Assembly (NCBI GenBank): GCA_008638375.1
Contig: CM018031.1
Location: 12,186,562 to 12,250,561, forward strand
Length of the DNA: 64,000 nt
Reading direction: 5' to 3'
Origin: Nyssa sinensis
Taxonomy: Eukaryota > Streptophyta > Magnoliopsida > Cornales > Nyssaceae
Shown: piece by piece, positions 11,485 through 22,129 of the stretch
How the letters are laid out: the number at the start of each line of letters is the position of its first letter
How positions within the stretch are numbered: position 1 is the first letter of the stretch
Notes under the pieces: generated by a model
Told to the model about the DNA's origin: nothing
The model's database searches: none
Seen by the model: the letters and a program-made list of their open reading frames with translations, nothing else
Position numbers and translations under genes: made by a program

Positions 11485-12780
11485 TAACTTATATCAAGGA
11501 GTAGTGATATTTGAGTTATCTTATCCTATTGAAATAAAGATATAATGACACATTATCAAAAAAATTACAACATTACAAAATAAAAATACGAAAACATGAA
11601 AAGTCAAATTTAGATATCAATTTTTTTTTCTTCGTTCAAATTTTTTAGAATATGTTCCAAAAATTTTAATGTATTTATTTCATAACAATACATGGATTGT
11701 TATTTATATATATATATATATATATATTGCTATTGTTATATGCATGTATGTAATCATTGATATATATATATATATATATTGCTATTGTTATATGCATGTA
11801 TGTAACTATTGATTTGAATAATTTCTATTTTAGTCACACCGAACTATTATATTGTGAATAATATTTGCACAATCATGTCATAAAATATTATGATTATGGT
11901 CATTAAAGTTTGTAATTAATTTGTTAACAAAATTTAATTTTACATACCTTATATGTATATATTTGAAAAAAAAATTAAATGACTTTCAGAAAAATAGTTT
12001 TCAATACTTTAAAAAAAATAATACATAAAAAAAAATAGTTATATCCGAATCTTATATTCGTTAGGTGCTCAAATATAAGACTGAGAAATAACAACATATC
12101 TAGGCATTTTATGTGGATCAGTTCCAAATACTAAATTAGAATAATTCAATATCCTATAAAATTTTATTTTATAACCAATCTTGACTCAAATACTAAATTA
12201 AAATAATTCAATATCTCATAGGATTTTATATCCTATCTAATTTTGCTTTCATGTGTATAAAGTAATACTGAAATGAAGAATCTTTACCTTTGATACTTGT
12301 AAGTTTAACTTTAAACAATCAGCAATGCGGTTATATCTTTGTCGGTTATTTAATTTTCCTCGATTTTTTTTTTCGATTTCAACTAACCCTAATCATTGAA
12401 ATGTGTATTCTTTGAAAAACAAACAAACAATGAATTTGAGGTAAATAAAAAGAAGGACAAATAAGTCTTTTCATATTTTCTATTAATAGCGTAAATGGAT
12501 TCACTTTAATTGTTAGTACACAACTATAAGTGTTCACTTTTAAAATTGATGAAGTTAAGTAAAAACGAGTTGAAGTACCCAAAAAAAAAAAAAATTTATG
12601 TAAATTTTTTCTAAATTGAACTATTGATTTCATGTTTGGATAGGGTATGCTTTGTAATTCTTCTAGGATATAAATAGATATTCTTAACTAATTGGGGTTA
12701 TAATATTTTTTTTAATTTTAATCAAAATAATATTAATTTTAGAAATGTGTCTATCCCAAGATTTAAGGACATTTATTAAT
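11485..12780 (+). other. sHSP copy 1 upstream flank (duplicated DNA)
   Basis: AT-rich non-coding DNA with TA-dinucleotide runs near 11706-11780. It is collinear with 29506-30780 upstream of sHSP copy 2, about 90% similar by eye, showing that copies 1 and 2 arose from a duplication that included more than 1.3 kb of upstream sequence. No gene is seen. Confidence 0.75.
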
Positions 12781-12853
12781 TCAACTCGGAACCACAATTA
12801 TTTCCATTTTTGTGTGATGCCACATAAGCTTAGGCCAATCAGATTCATAGGGG

Positions 12854-12989
12854 GTTCTGGAAAATGCGAGAAAATTCGCCAACCATATCTTAAGAGTAAA
12901 GCCAGTTGACAAATAACAAGCCTCGGGAAAGTACCGGAACATTCCTCCCTGTAATAAGTACCGGAACATTCCTCCCTGTAATATAAATA
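12854..12989 (+). promoter_or_regulatory. Heat-shock promoter of sHSP copy 1
   Basis: Heat-shock elements (nGAAnnTTCn and nTTCnnGAAn) are at 12854-12863 (gTTCtgGAAa), 12869-12878 (aGAAaaTTC type), 12936-12945 and 12963-12972 (gGAAcaTTCc). The last two lie inside a 27-base direct duplication, GTACCGGAACATTCC plus the following bases, that is single in copies 2 and 3. TATAAATA is at 12982-12989, about 160 bases before the ATG. Heat-shock factor binding is inferred from the motif. Confidence 0.8.
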
Positions 12990-13150
12990 CCCAACTCCTC
13001 CCCAAGTTCGTCATTCAGCGAGAATTATAAACGATTTCCATCCAGTTTCCCAGCAACCAAACATCAGTTCTCGATTCTTCTGAATTCCAAACCCTTCTCC
13101 AAGTCATCAAGCAACAGTTCGAATTTCTTATACCAGACCACATAACAAAG

Positions 13151-13609
13151 ATGTCGCTCATCCCAAGCTTCTTCGGTGGCCGACGAAGCAACATTTTCGA
13201 TCCCTTCTCTCTTGACGTTTGGGATCCTTTCCGTGATTTTTCTTTCCCTGAATTCCCTGGCGAAACTTCGGCAATAGTCAATACCCGCATGGACTGGAAG
13301 GAAACCCCGGAAGCACATGTCTTCAAGGCTGATCTTCCAGGGCTCAAGAAAGAGGAAGTGAAGGTCGAAATTGAAGACGATAGGGTTTTACAGATCAGCG
13401 GAGAGAGGAATGTGGAGAAGGAAGACAAGAATGACACTTGGCATCGGGTCGAGCGTAGTAGCGGCAAATTCTCGAGGAGATTCCGGCTGCCAGAGAATGC
13501 AAAGGTGGATCAGGTGAAGGCCTCAATGGAGAATGGAGTTTTAACTGTGACAATCCCCAAGATAGAAGTCAAAAAGGCTGATGTGAAGTCTATTGAAATT
13601 TCTGGTTAG
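13151..13609 (+). CDS. Class I cytosolic small heat-shock protein, copy 1
   Basis: 152-aa intronless ORF, about 17 kDa, typical for plant class I sHSPs, which are ATP-independent chaperones that form oligomers and hold unfolding proteins in the cytosol. The N-terminal arm begins [14 protein letters not shown] and has the class [12 protein letters not shown] motif. The alpha-crystallin domain runs about residues 45-140, with consensus II ([19 protein letters not shown]) and consensus I ([11 protein letters not shown]). The C-terminus has IEISG, the IxI-type anchoring motif. The start is the ATG closest to the conserved N-terminus, after a roughly 135-base leader behind TATAAATA. The heat-shock promoter is intact and the gene looks functional. 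It differs from copy 2 at only a few residues (for example LKKEE against LNKEE). The long antisense ORFs over it are shadows. Confidence 0.96.
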   Translation: MSLIPSFFGGRRSNIFDPFSLDVWDPFRDFSFPEFPGETSAIVNTRMDWKETPEAHVFKADLPGLKKEEVKVEIEDDRVLQISGERNVEKEDKNDTWHRVERSSGKFSRRFRLPENAKVDQVKASMENGVLTVTIPKIEVKKADVKSIEISG

Positions 13610-14401
13610 AAAGGGAGTCTAAACTACTATAATCCAGTTCGTAATTGTGTCTAAACTACAATAATGTTTTGGTGTCATGTCATTCTAAAAACTACTGTAG
13701 TGTTATGAGGTATGGTGTTATGGCTGTACGGTTTTTAGTCTGCTGCAAAAGGGTATCTCTATATATCTATGTAGTGGAAATGTATGCATTTTGATTGACA
13801 ATGTCTATGTTTAATCATCTGATTTTTTTTTCATTTTACATGCATATATATATATATATATATATCAGAATGTGCTTGCATAAAAACAAAGCAAATCATG
13901 CTTGCATAAAAACAATTGGAATGTGCCGCAATCCATTTAATGTGTTTCTGATGCATCAGATGGACTTGGATAGACTAAAAGATACCTAATTGGCAGGTTA
14001 ACGATCATGATTACCTACAACAATCTTCACTTGTGAAACCACCAGCCTCCATCCTGCAGAGATATAATAAATAAATAAATAAATAATCAGTGGGTCGATC
14101 CATGGATGCCCTAATTTTGAAAATTTTATGGTATGTATGTCCAAGAGACGTTAGGTTTATCTGTGCAGCAATTAGTTGACAAATCATGAAATAAATATTT
14201 GGAGAGGAATCAACCAAGGGCTCATCTCAGATCATCCTCTGTTTCTAGCTTCTCATGAGAGGCTCAAAGTCTAGCTATGAAGATTGAAGAGCAGAACAGA
14301 GGTTCACCGACTTAAAATATGAATCATTTACTATTTGAAAAGTAAAATTCAACAATTTAATTTAAAATATTACAATTAAAAACTTAAAAAAATTATATAA
14401 T
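13610..14401 (+). other. sHSP copy 1 3' flank, ending at a 5-bp target-site duplication
   Basis: 3' UTR and downstream DNA with a TA microsatellite (13843-13864). It is collinear with 55924-56716 downstream of copy 3. It ends with ATAAT (14397-14401), repeated at 25195-25199 after element B. The matching continuation is 25200-25942. Confidence 0.8.
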
Positions 14402-15105
14402 TGATGCTGCACTTTTTGGCCCACGTGAGATCCAAGCTCGGCTCCCTGCGAAACACTCGAAACAGAAGATCAGAGGACCACCGGGTTGGCTCCGGCGGTA
14501 GCCGCTCCGATGCTTAAGTCAATAAATTGAATGGAAAGACTCGTAATGAAAGCCAAAATAATGAGCATGAAAATAAAGCGTACCTTTAGGGCTTGATTTA
14601 TAGGCAGTGGCATTCCTAAGTTGATTAGGATTTGGAGCCATGAAAGTAGGGATTTGATCTCTGGAGATATCAGTTACCTTGTTGAATATGGTAACTTAGT
14701 GGGGCAGTTTCCTTGTTGGAGATAGCTTCCTTATTTCCTACTTGGTGCTTACTGAAGCGATGATTAGGTCTGATCATTGATGTGTTGTATTGCTAACTTG
14801 CATCTTTACAAGTTAGTCTTTATGGGAGAACTGTCTTGCTTTGATACTATGAGCTCGGCCTATGTAGGTTATGCCCTTGACTGACTGAGGATGAAATGTA
14901 TGACCGAGCATGTACTAAATGGCCGAACACAGATTATAAGGCCGAACATGAACTAAGCGACCGAGCACAAGTTATGTGGCCGAGCCCGAGCTGGGCGACC
15001 GAACACAAGTTATATGGCCGAGCCTGAGCTCTATTATAGGTCATGAACCGATCTTGCGGTTGCACGTGTCATGCAGTGGTTGGTGTGTCACATAGTGGTA
15101 TATCA
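14402..15105 (-). repeat. 3' LTR of element B
   Basis: 704 bp, TGATGC...TATATCA on the plus strand, essentially identical to 24491-25194. It is followed on the plus strand by GTTACTCCCCCCCC, the complement of the polypurine tract (15106-15119). On the element's sense strand the LTR starts TGATATACCAC and ends GTGCAGCATCA. Confidence 0.95.
14902..15034. repeat. Seven 19-bp repeats in the U3 of the element B LTR
   Basis: RRCCGARC motifs (GACCGAGCA, GGCCGAACA and variants) start at 14902, 14921, 14940, 14959, 14978, 14997 and 15016, an exact 19-base spacing. The same array is at 24991-25123 in the other LTR. It lies upstream of the LTR TATA box on the sense strand (TATAAATC, near 24684-24691 in the 5' LTR), so it is placed like a U3 enhancer. 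Confidence 0.75.
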
Positions 15106-15311
15106 GTTACTCCCCCCCCAAGCCTTAGTTGGAGCTCGGGGGATAACTAAGGTCTTAAGAGTGCCCGAAAAGTCACGCGTTCTGTCGTCTCGTTTTCCTA
15201 GACGTCCGTTGGTACATCATTTATTGCGCAGCCGGTTTTTGGGTTTCTCAAATCATTATTGTTGCGATACTGTCGTGGCGGTTCGCCTGGGTAGCCATTA
15301 CTCTCCGAATG

Positions 15312-15320
15312 TATATAAAA
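15312..15320 (+). promoter_or_regulatory. TATA box of the element B antisense gene
   Basis: TATATAAAA lies 206 bases before the ATG at 15518 and outside the LTR, so the antisense gene seems to have its own core promoter in the element's internal region. Confidence 0.65.
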
Positions 15321-15517
15321 GGGGGAAAGAGCCTTGTACGACTCTTTTTACCATCTTCGATTTTGCAAAGCGAGATATACATCCGTCATTGTCGAATCAG
15401 CAAGCTACCTTGTGAAGAATCCCATCCATCCGAAGTCCCTTACTTTGATTCAGGTTCGGTTTTAGTGTTTTCGTTCATCTTTTCACTTTCTCTTCTTCTC
15501 CTTTTGGTTATTTTGAA

Positions 15518-17504
15518 ATGTCGACTTCTTCGGCATCTTCTGATGTTGGTAATGGGTCGGGGAGCCTTCCGGAAGCTCCTTCCTTGTCACAAACCCTAAT
15601 TAGGGGTAGCACTTCCTCAGGGACTGAATCGGAGGAGACTCACTCTAGTCCCTCAGTTAGAATAGTTGATGCCTTCTCGGAGTCTAGGGATAGAGAGGGT
15701 GAGGTCTCAGGTCGGTCTTCCCAGGTAGAGAGTGCTGTAACGTCCTCTTGGTTGGAGGTTATTAGGGAGAAGTATGAGATTCCTCCAAATGTCACCCTTA
15801 GGGCCCCTGATGACTTCGACTACCCTTGGGAAGTTCAGGATGGGGAAATTTGTGTTTATACCGCTTGGTTTGAGATGGGGTTACGCCTTCCTTTCCCTAG
15901 ACTGCTTAGGGATTTTTTCTGTTGGTTCAATCTCTGCCCGGCCGATCTGCTTTTGAACAGTTGGAGGCACCTGTTAGGGTTTATGGCCCTAGGTCGCCTG
16001 AATGGTGTTGAGGTCTCCTTAGACTTGATCCGTAGTAAAATGGATCTTAAATATAGGAAGGCGGAGGGCCTCTACTACATGTCGTTTGACAAGGGCTTCC
16101 GGCCTTTGACTTTCGTGCCGTCCTCCAATAAATTTTGGAAGGATCGGTTCTTTTTTGTTGGTGGAAAATGGGAGGTGACCGACCCTGAGGACCAGTTCTC
16201 CACGTTCCCCCGGAGCACGGGGTTTATGGGTGAGACACCCTTTTCTTCTGTAATTTTGCTTTGTGCCTGTCCTTTGTGTATCTGACTGACCTTTGTTCAA
16301 AACTCTTTTATGTAGCCAAGAGCGTCAAGAAGAGGCCGCAATTTACCCCTGTTTTGAAAGACCAATACAAGAGACTCCTCCAGACTTCAAACCGGGATTA
16401 CCGAGCCATCCTTCATTCAGGCCCTACAATGCCTCCCAAGGATAAGGGTGTTGTTGACGACGTCCTCAAATCCCTCGCTGGCAAATGGGGGTCGTCAAAG
16501 AAGAAGAGGGTGGCTAGCCAGCCCCCTCCTACTGCGTCTTCTTCGAAGAAGACGAGGACGACCGACCCTTCCCCGTCTGTGCCTCCCAAGAAGGGGGCGG
16601 TCTCCTCTGCTTCTCCCTCTTCCCGACCTCCTCTGAGGGGAGTTGTGATCAGGGAGCCCTCCTCTGCCCCTCAAAAGGGGGTGGTGATCGGGGAACCCTC
16701 TTCTGCCCCTCAGAGGGGTACGGCGGTTCTTCGGCCTGTCCCCTCTTCGGCCCAAAAATCTCAACAGAGGGGTAAGGCGAAGGTGGGTACCGACATGCCT
16801 GATGGATACAAGGCCGTCCATCAGGCCATTGAAGATTTCTGGGCTGAGGCCCCTTGTACTGACATCCCTTCCTGCAGCACCAGGAAGGGTACTGAGAAGA
16901 CTGTGGCCGGTGCCATGAGGGCTCATCTGAAGGTAACGACCGACCTTTCTGCTTTTGTGCTCTTCTTCCTTTTCTTCTTTACTGATACGTCTTCTTATTT
17001 TTGCAGACCCTCCATAGCTTGGCTGCTTTAATGGAGGCCACGGTGGATCTCCAGGCTGTGGAGAGGTTGGAGGAGGAGCTGGATGAAGCCAGGCTTCAGC
17101 TCGGTACGGCTCAATCTCAAGCCACCACAGCCGAGGACGAGCTGAAGGAGGCGAGGAATTGCTTCTCAATTATGGAATCCGAAAGGGATTCTATTAAACT
17201 TGAGAGGGATTCTTTGCGATCTGAACGAGACTCCCTTCTTCAGGACCTGACCAAACTGAAGGAGGAGAACAGTGCTCTTCAGTCTTCACTTGTTCAGAAG
17301 GTTGATGAGGCCAAGGTTGAGACCGAGGCTAGGTTGAAGACCGAGCTTCAGAAGATGGGTGATACTATTGCGCAGCTCGGTTATGACAACTTCAAGTCCA
17401 AGCTTCTTGCCAAGTACCCGGATATTGACCTGTCTGGGATTGACGACGATGACGAGGACGAGGATGGTGATCAGGACGATGGATCTGCAAGCCCCATAGT
17501 TTAG
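15518..17504 (+). CDS. Antisense three-exon gene of element B (Transposase_28-like, coiled coil), intact
   Basis: Exons 15518-16229, 16316-16932 and 17007-17504 join in frame (phase 1, then phase 0) through GTGAG...TAG and GTAAC...CAG introns, giving about 608 aa. Residues about 70-240 resemble Transposase_28, a domain family of putative gypsy-type transposon proteins (AWFEMGLRLPFPRLLRDFF, CPADLLLNSWRHLLG, YYMSFDKGFRPL). The middle is rich in Pro, Ser, Arg and Lys with KK-rich patches (possible nuclear localisation, inferred). Residues about 445-560 form a coiled coil with ERDSLR-type repeats, and the tail is very acidic (DDDDEDED). Exon 1 lies nearest the 3' LTR and the gene is transcribed against gag-pol. 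Its function is unknown; antisense extra ORFs are known in Tat elements. An intact frame in a young element is consistent with use. Confidence 0.8.
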
Positions 17505-18117
17505 GGAAAACTTTTGTAGTCCTGTTTCATCTTTTTGTAACCGAGCTCAAATATTAATGAAAATATCTTCTCTTCAGTTTTTGTCTCTATCTTTCTTTGA
17601 TTGTTGGCAATCTTTGAGTTCTGTTCTAAATATGTATCAATGTTTTGTTGTGTATAAACGGACTTCGGCCTGTGATGCTCGTATTATGACACAAGTAAAC
17701 CTGCTCGGAACCCAGAGTATTGTTTTTACCGACCATGGGTTGTCTCCAGAACTAACTTATGGCAATCCTGAAGTAATGTGTAGTAATAACCATCTTGTGC
17801 CGAACTCTTGGTATTGGAGGGGTTTTTGAATCATGGATTTTCTTTAAGAAAGATGACTTGAATAATAATTAATCAATCTGATCTCTGATTAACAGTCGTA
17901 GAAACTGGTACAAGACAGTTACTCTGATCTTTTAGAGCAGGAACCTGAGCTTGATTGCCGAACTGAGCGACTTGTATTTGTAAGGATTTTTTAATGGTCA
18001 GTGTGACTGAGCACTTAGAGTTTTCTTCGCCTGTTTATAACTGCCGGCACCTAGTTTCGTGTTCTTGCAACAGAACATCATCCTCATATATCAAGATAGA
18101 TCAGACTTAGGGATTTT
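17505..18117 (+). other. Element B spacer between antisense gene and hairpin array
   Basis: AT-rich 3' flank of the antisense gene. No homologue of the small second antisense gene of elements A and C was found here, and no other coding signal. Confidence 0.55.
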
Positions 18118-18755
18118 GTTTATTAAGATGGAACAGACCTGAGGTCTGTGCATTGAAACGTACCAGACCTGAAGTCTGTACATTAAGATGGACCAGACCT
18201 GAAGTCTGTACATTGAAATGGACCAGACCTGAGCCTGTGCATTAAGATGGACCAGACCTGAGAGGTCTGTACATTTGAGGTGGACCAGACTTATAGTCTG
18301 TGCATTTGAGATGGACCAGACCTGAGAGGTCTGTACATTGAGACGGACCAGACTTATAGTCTGTGCATTTGAGATGGACCAGACCTGAGAGGTCTGTACA
18401 TTGAGACGGACCAGACTTATAGTCTGTGCATTTGAGATGGACCAGACCTGAGAGGTCTGTACATTGAGACGGACCAGACTTATAGTCTGTGCATTTGAGA
18501 TGGACCAGACCTGAGAGGTCTGTACATTGAGACGGACCAGACTTATAGTCTGTGCATTTGAGATGGACCAGACCTGAGAGGTCTGTACATTGAGACGGAC
18601 CAGACTTATGGTCTGTGCATTTGAGATGGACCAGACCTGAGAGGTCTGTACACTGAGACGGACCAGACTTATAGTCTGTGCATTTGAGATGGACCGGACC
18701 TGAGCCTGTGCATTAAGATGGACCAGACTTGAGAGGTCCGTACATTGAGATGTTT
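18118..18755 (-). repeat. Hairpin tandem array of element B
   Basis: About 20 half-units, later ones in a regular 63-base double unit. Two perfect hairpins alternate: CAGACC-TGAGA-GGTCTG and CAGACT-TAT-AGTCTG, each between TGGAC and TGTGCATT or TGTACATT. The spacer words match the arrays in A and C while the stem letters differ. It sits between the pol stop and the antisense gene. Confidence 0.88.
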
Positions 18756-18787
18756 CACGAAAGCAGTTGAAATAAAAAGAAAGTACT

Positions 18788-21700
18788 TTATTGATAATAT
18801 TTTCGCAAATGTTCCATGTTCCAAGGCCTGGGAACAGGTTTCCCATCCATGCTTTCCAACCAATAAGTGGTCGGTCTAACTGTTTTGATAATTCTGTAGG
18901 GACCTTCCCAGTTTGGTGATAACTTCCCCATGGTAGGGTCCTTGGTGTTCTGGAAAACCCTTCTTAAGACGAGGTCCCCAACTTGGAAATTGGTAGGTTT
19001 GAGGCCAATTTTTGAGCGGTTAACCATCCTGCGCTGATATGCTTCCATTCTGATTACGGCCTGCTCTCTTCTTTCTTCGAGCAAATCCAAATTTTCTGCT
19101 AGCTGTTGGTCATTGGTCTCTTCGTTGAAAGCCTCAGCCCTTAAGGTCGGCATGCCGACCTCAACAGGGATTACTGCCTCAGTTCCGTAGGCTAGGGAGA
19201 AGGGAGTTTCCGATGTTGGAGTTCTCCTGGTCGTCCGGTAGGCCCAGAGTGCCCCAGGGAGTTCCTCGACCCATCCCCCTTTAGCTTCCTCTAATCTTTT
19301 CTTGAGAGCGTCGAGGATAGTTCGGTTGGTGACCTCGGCCTGCCCGTTGGCCTGAGGATGACCAGGGGAGGAGAAGTGTTGTTTGATGTTTAGGTCCTGG
19401 CAGAATTTCTTGAATATTTTCCCAGTGAATTGCGTGCCATTATCTGAGACGATCACATGAGGTATGCCGAACCTGCAGACTATATTTTTCCAAGTAAAAC
19501 TCTTTATCTCTTTTTCAGTGATGCGAGTCAGTGGTTCTGCTTCGGCCCATTTTGAAAAGTAGTCAACAGCCACCAATAGGTATCTCCTGTTCGGCTTGGC
19601 TTTAGGTAATGGTCCTATGATGTCCATTCCCCACTGTGCAAAGGGCCATGGGCTAGTAATGGGGATGAGCTCATGTTGCGGCTGATGCTGATAAGGGGCG
19701 AACCTCTGGCATTTGTCACACTTTCGAGTATATTCCTTTGCTTCCTTCAGCATCCCAGGCCAGTAGTAGCCTTGGGTTAGAGCTCGGTGGGCTATGGTTC
19801 TCCCCCCATTGTGATTTTCACAGATTCCTTCATGGATTTCTGCCAAGACATATTGAGACTCTTCAGGTGCTAGGCATTTTAACAATGGCTGAGTGTAAGA
19901 CCTTCGGTAGAGTTTTCCGTTAAGGACAAGATACCGAGCTGCTCTGATGCGGATTCTTTTTGCCTTATTTCTGTCCTCTGGGAGGAGTCCCTCCTCCAGG
20001 TACTGGAGTATAGGAGTCATCCAGTTCTGAGGCTGTTCCGCGACTTGGGCGACCTGGATCTCCTCGGTGCTAGGCCTTGGCTGGTGAGAGAACTTTATCG
20101 TTGACTCCACCCCCGTTTTTATGTGAGATGCCATGTTTGCTAAGGCATCGGCTCGGCTGTTCTGTCCTCTTTCTATTTTTTGGATTGAGAATGCTCGGAA
20201 GGAATGTTTTAGCAAGTTGACTAGTTCCGAATATCGGAGCATTCTTTCATCCTTGATGGCGTATTCTCCTTGAACCTGGCTAACCACCAGTTGGGAGTCA
20301 GAAAATACCTCGAGGCTCTGTACCTCGCACTCCTGAGCTAGCTTCATTCCTAAGATAAGGGCCTCATATTCCGCTTCGTTGTTGGAGGCTCTGAACCCCA
20401 AGCTAATTGCCCTTTCGGTTGTAAGTCCATCAGGAGAGTGTAGTACTAGCCCTGCTCCGGCACCTCGGTCAGTGGATGATCCATCAGCATACAACTTCCA
20501 AGTCCCCACCTCGTCTGAGACTTGAGCTTTGCCTAGCAGCGCGGGAGTGAATTCTGCGACGAAGTCCGCCAAGGCTTGCCCTTTAATTGAGACTCGTGGA
20601 ATGTAGGACAAATCGAACTCCCCCAGTTCCACTGACCACTTGACCAACCGTCCTGATACTTCTGGTTTTCTTAGGACTGCTTTCAGTGGGTAGGCAGTCG
20701 GAATTTCTATGGGATGTGCTTGGAAGTATGGTCTCAGCTTCCGTGCAGAAACTATGAGAGCAAGGGCTAGCTTCTCAATTTCGGGGTACCTCTTTTCTGT
20801 GTCTAGTAATGCCTTGCTGACATAGAAGATGGGCCTCTGCACGCTCCTGTCTTGCCTAACCAGTACCGAACTGACAGCGTTCTCAGAGACTGCGAGATAG
20901 AGAAGCAGCCTTTCTCCTTGGATTGGTTTTGATAAGAGCTCGGGCGAAGCCAAGTATCTTTTGAGTTCCTGAAAGGATTTTTCACACTCGTCAGTCCATT
21001 GCAAAGATTTGTTACCTTTCAGAGCCTTGAAGAAGGGTAGACACCGATCCGTGGATTTGGAGATGAATCTGCTGAGAGCTGCTATCCGGCCGTTCAGAGC
21101 TTGAATGTCCTTTCGGGCCTTTGGGGATTTCAGTCCGATCAGAGCCCCGATCTGAGTCGGGTCTGCTTCTATACCTCTTTGAGAGACTATGTACCCAAGG
21201 AACTTCCCTTTTGTTACACCAAAGGTGCACTTTGAGGGATTGAGCTTCATTTTATATTGTCTGAGGATGTCGAAGGTTTGTGCTAGGTGTTGGAGATGAC
21301 TGCTCTTCCTTAGGCTCTTGACCAGCATATCGTCGATATAAACTTCCATAGTGCTGCCGATCAAGGAGCCGAACATCTTATTAACAAGACGTTGGTAGGT
21401 AGCTCCAGCATTCTTTAGTCCGAACGGCATCACTTTGTAGCAATAGAGACCTCGTTCGGTGATGAATGAAGTCTTCTCTTGATCGGGAGGATGCATCTGT
21501 ATTTGATTGTACCCAGAATAAGCATCCATGAAGCTCATGAGCTCGTGCCCTGCAGTTGCATCGACTAACTGATCTATTCGTGGAAGAGGGAAGCTATCCT
21601 TTGGGCATGCTTTGTTGAGATCTGTGTAGTCGACACAGACTCTCCATTTACCATTCTTCTTCTTGACCAGAACAGTGTTGGCTAACCAATCAGGATAAGA

Positions 21701-22129
21701 TACCTCTCGTATCATGTTGGCGTTGAGCAACCTTTGAACCTCGTCGTTGATGACCTGATGCCGTTCTGGAGTGAGAGGCCTTCTCTTTTGTCTCACTGGT
21801 GGATGGTCTGGATCCACCATTAGTCTGTGCGTGATCAGGTCGGGATCTATCCCTTCCATGTCGCTTGTCTCCCAGGCAAATACGGAGAGGTTTTTCTTCA
21901 AAAACTTGACCAGCTCATCCTGCTCGGTATGTGTCAGGTCGGGACCTATCTGCAGGTAACGTCCCTGATCCTCTGAGCTGACCAGGACTTTAATAGGCTC
22001 CCCTATAGGCTTGGCTCTGCTATCCCTTCCTCTGGGGCTCAATGGTTCTTCAATTTTGGAGGGACAGTCTTCTGCCTCGTGACAGCAAGGGTAGATTGCA
22101 TCCTTGCATACACGGGCGTGCAGTAATTG
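18788..22129 (-). CDS. pol: pol of element B: RT, RNase H, archaeal-type RNase H, integrase
   Basis: Open from the codon after the UAG at 22132-22130 to the TAA at 18788, about 1113 codons; there is no good ATG at its start, so it should be reached by readthrough. RT: VDYTDLNKACPKDSFPLPR, MPFGLKNAGATYQR, catalytic YIDDML near 21330. RT-linked RNase H-like: LLLYLAVSENAVSSVLVRQD. Second RNase H of archaeal type: LYADGSSTDRGAG, NNEAEYEALILG and DSQLVVSQV give the acidic residues. Integrase: zinc finger (HEGICENHNGG, CDKCQRFAP), core MDIIGPLPKAKPN, VSDNGTQFTG and the E in GQAEVTNR. It ends HLRKYYQ. All key residues I can see are present, so this copy could supply enzyme. Confidence 0.92.
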   Translation of the reverse strand, partial: QLLHARVCKDAIYPCCHEAEDCPSKIEEPLSPRGRDSRAKPIGEPIKVLVSSEDQGRYLQIGPDLTHTEQDELVKFLKKNLSVFAWETSDMEGIDPDLITHRLMVDPDHPPVRQKRRPLTPERHQVINDEVQRLLNANMIREVSYPDWLANTVLVKKKNGKWRVCVDYTDLNKACPKDSFPLPRIDQLVDATAGHELMSFMDAYSGYNQIQMHPPDQEKTSFITERGLYCYKVMPFGLKNAGATYQRLVNKMFGSLIGSTMEVYIDDMLVKSLRKSSHLQHLAQTFDILRQYKMKLNPSKCTFGVTKGKFLGYIVSQRGIEADPTQIGALIGLKSPKARKDIQALNGRIAALSRFISKSTDRCLPFFKALKGNKSLQWTDECEKSFQELKRYLASPELLSKPIQGERLLLYLAVSENAVSSVLVRQDRSVQRPIFYVSKALLDTEKRYPEIEKLALALIVSARKLRPYFQAHPIEIPTAYPLKAVLRKPEVSGRLVKWSVELGEFDLSYIPRVSIKGQALADFVAEFTPALLGKAQVSDEVGTWKLYADGSSTDRGAGAGLVLHSPDGLTTERAISLGFRASNNEAEYEALILGMKLAQECEVQSLEVFSDSQLVVSQVQGEYAIKDERMLRYSELVNLLKHSFRAFSIQKIERGQNSRADALANMASHIKTGVESTIKFSHQPRPSTEEIQVAQVAEQPQNWMTPILQYLEEGLLPEDRNKAKRIRIRAARYLVLNGKLYRRSYTQPLLKCLAPEESQYVLAEIHEGICENHNGGRTIAHRALTQGYYWPGMLKEAKEYTRKCDKCQRFAPYQHQPQHELIPITSPWPFAQWGMDIIGPLPKAKPNRRYLLVAVDYFSKWAEAEPLTRITEKEIKSFTWKNIVCRFGIPHVIVSDNGTQFTGKIFKKFCQDLNIKQHFSSPGHPQANGQAEVTNRTILDALKKRLEEAKGGWVEELPGALWAYRTTRRTPTSETPFSLAYGTEAVIPVEVGMPTLRAEAFNEETNDQQLAENLDLLEERREQAVIRMEAYQRRMVNRSKIGLKPTNFQVGDLVLRRVFQNTKDPTMGKLSPNWEGPYRIIKTVRPTTYWLESMDGKPVPRPWNMEHLRKYYQ

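Noticed and set aside
13015..13467. Long minus-strand ORFs over sHSP copy 1, repeated at 30890-31447 and 55179-55781
   Set aside because: They look conserved only because the sense genes are nearly identical; the antisense frames have no recognisable domain.
18091..18846. 251-codon minus-strand ORF across the element B array
   Set aside because: The 63-base unit is a multiple of three, so one frame stays open by chance; it has no start context and no domain.
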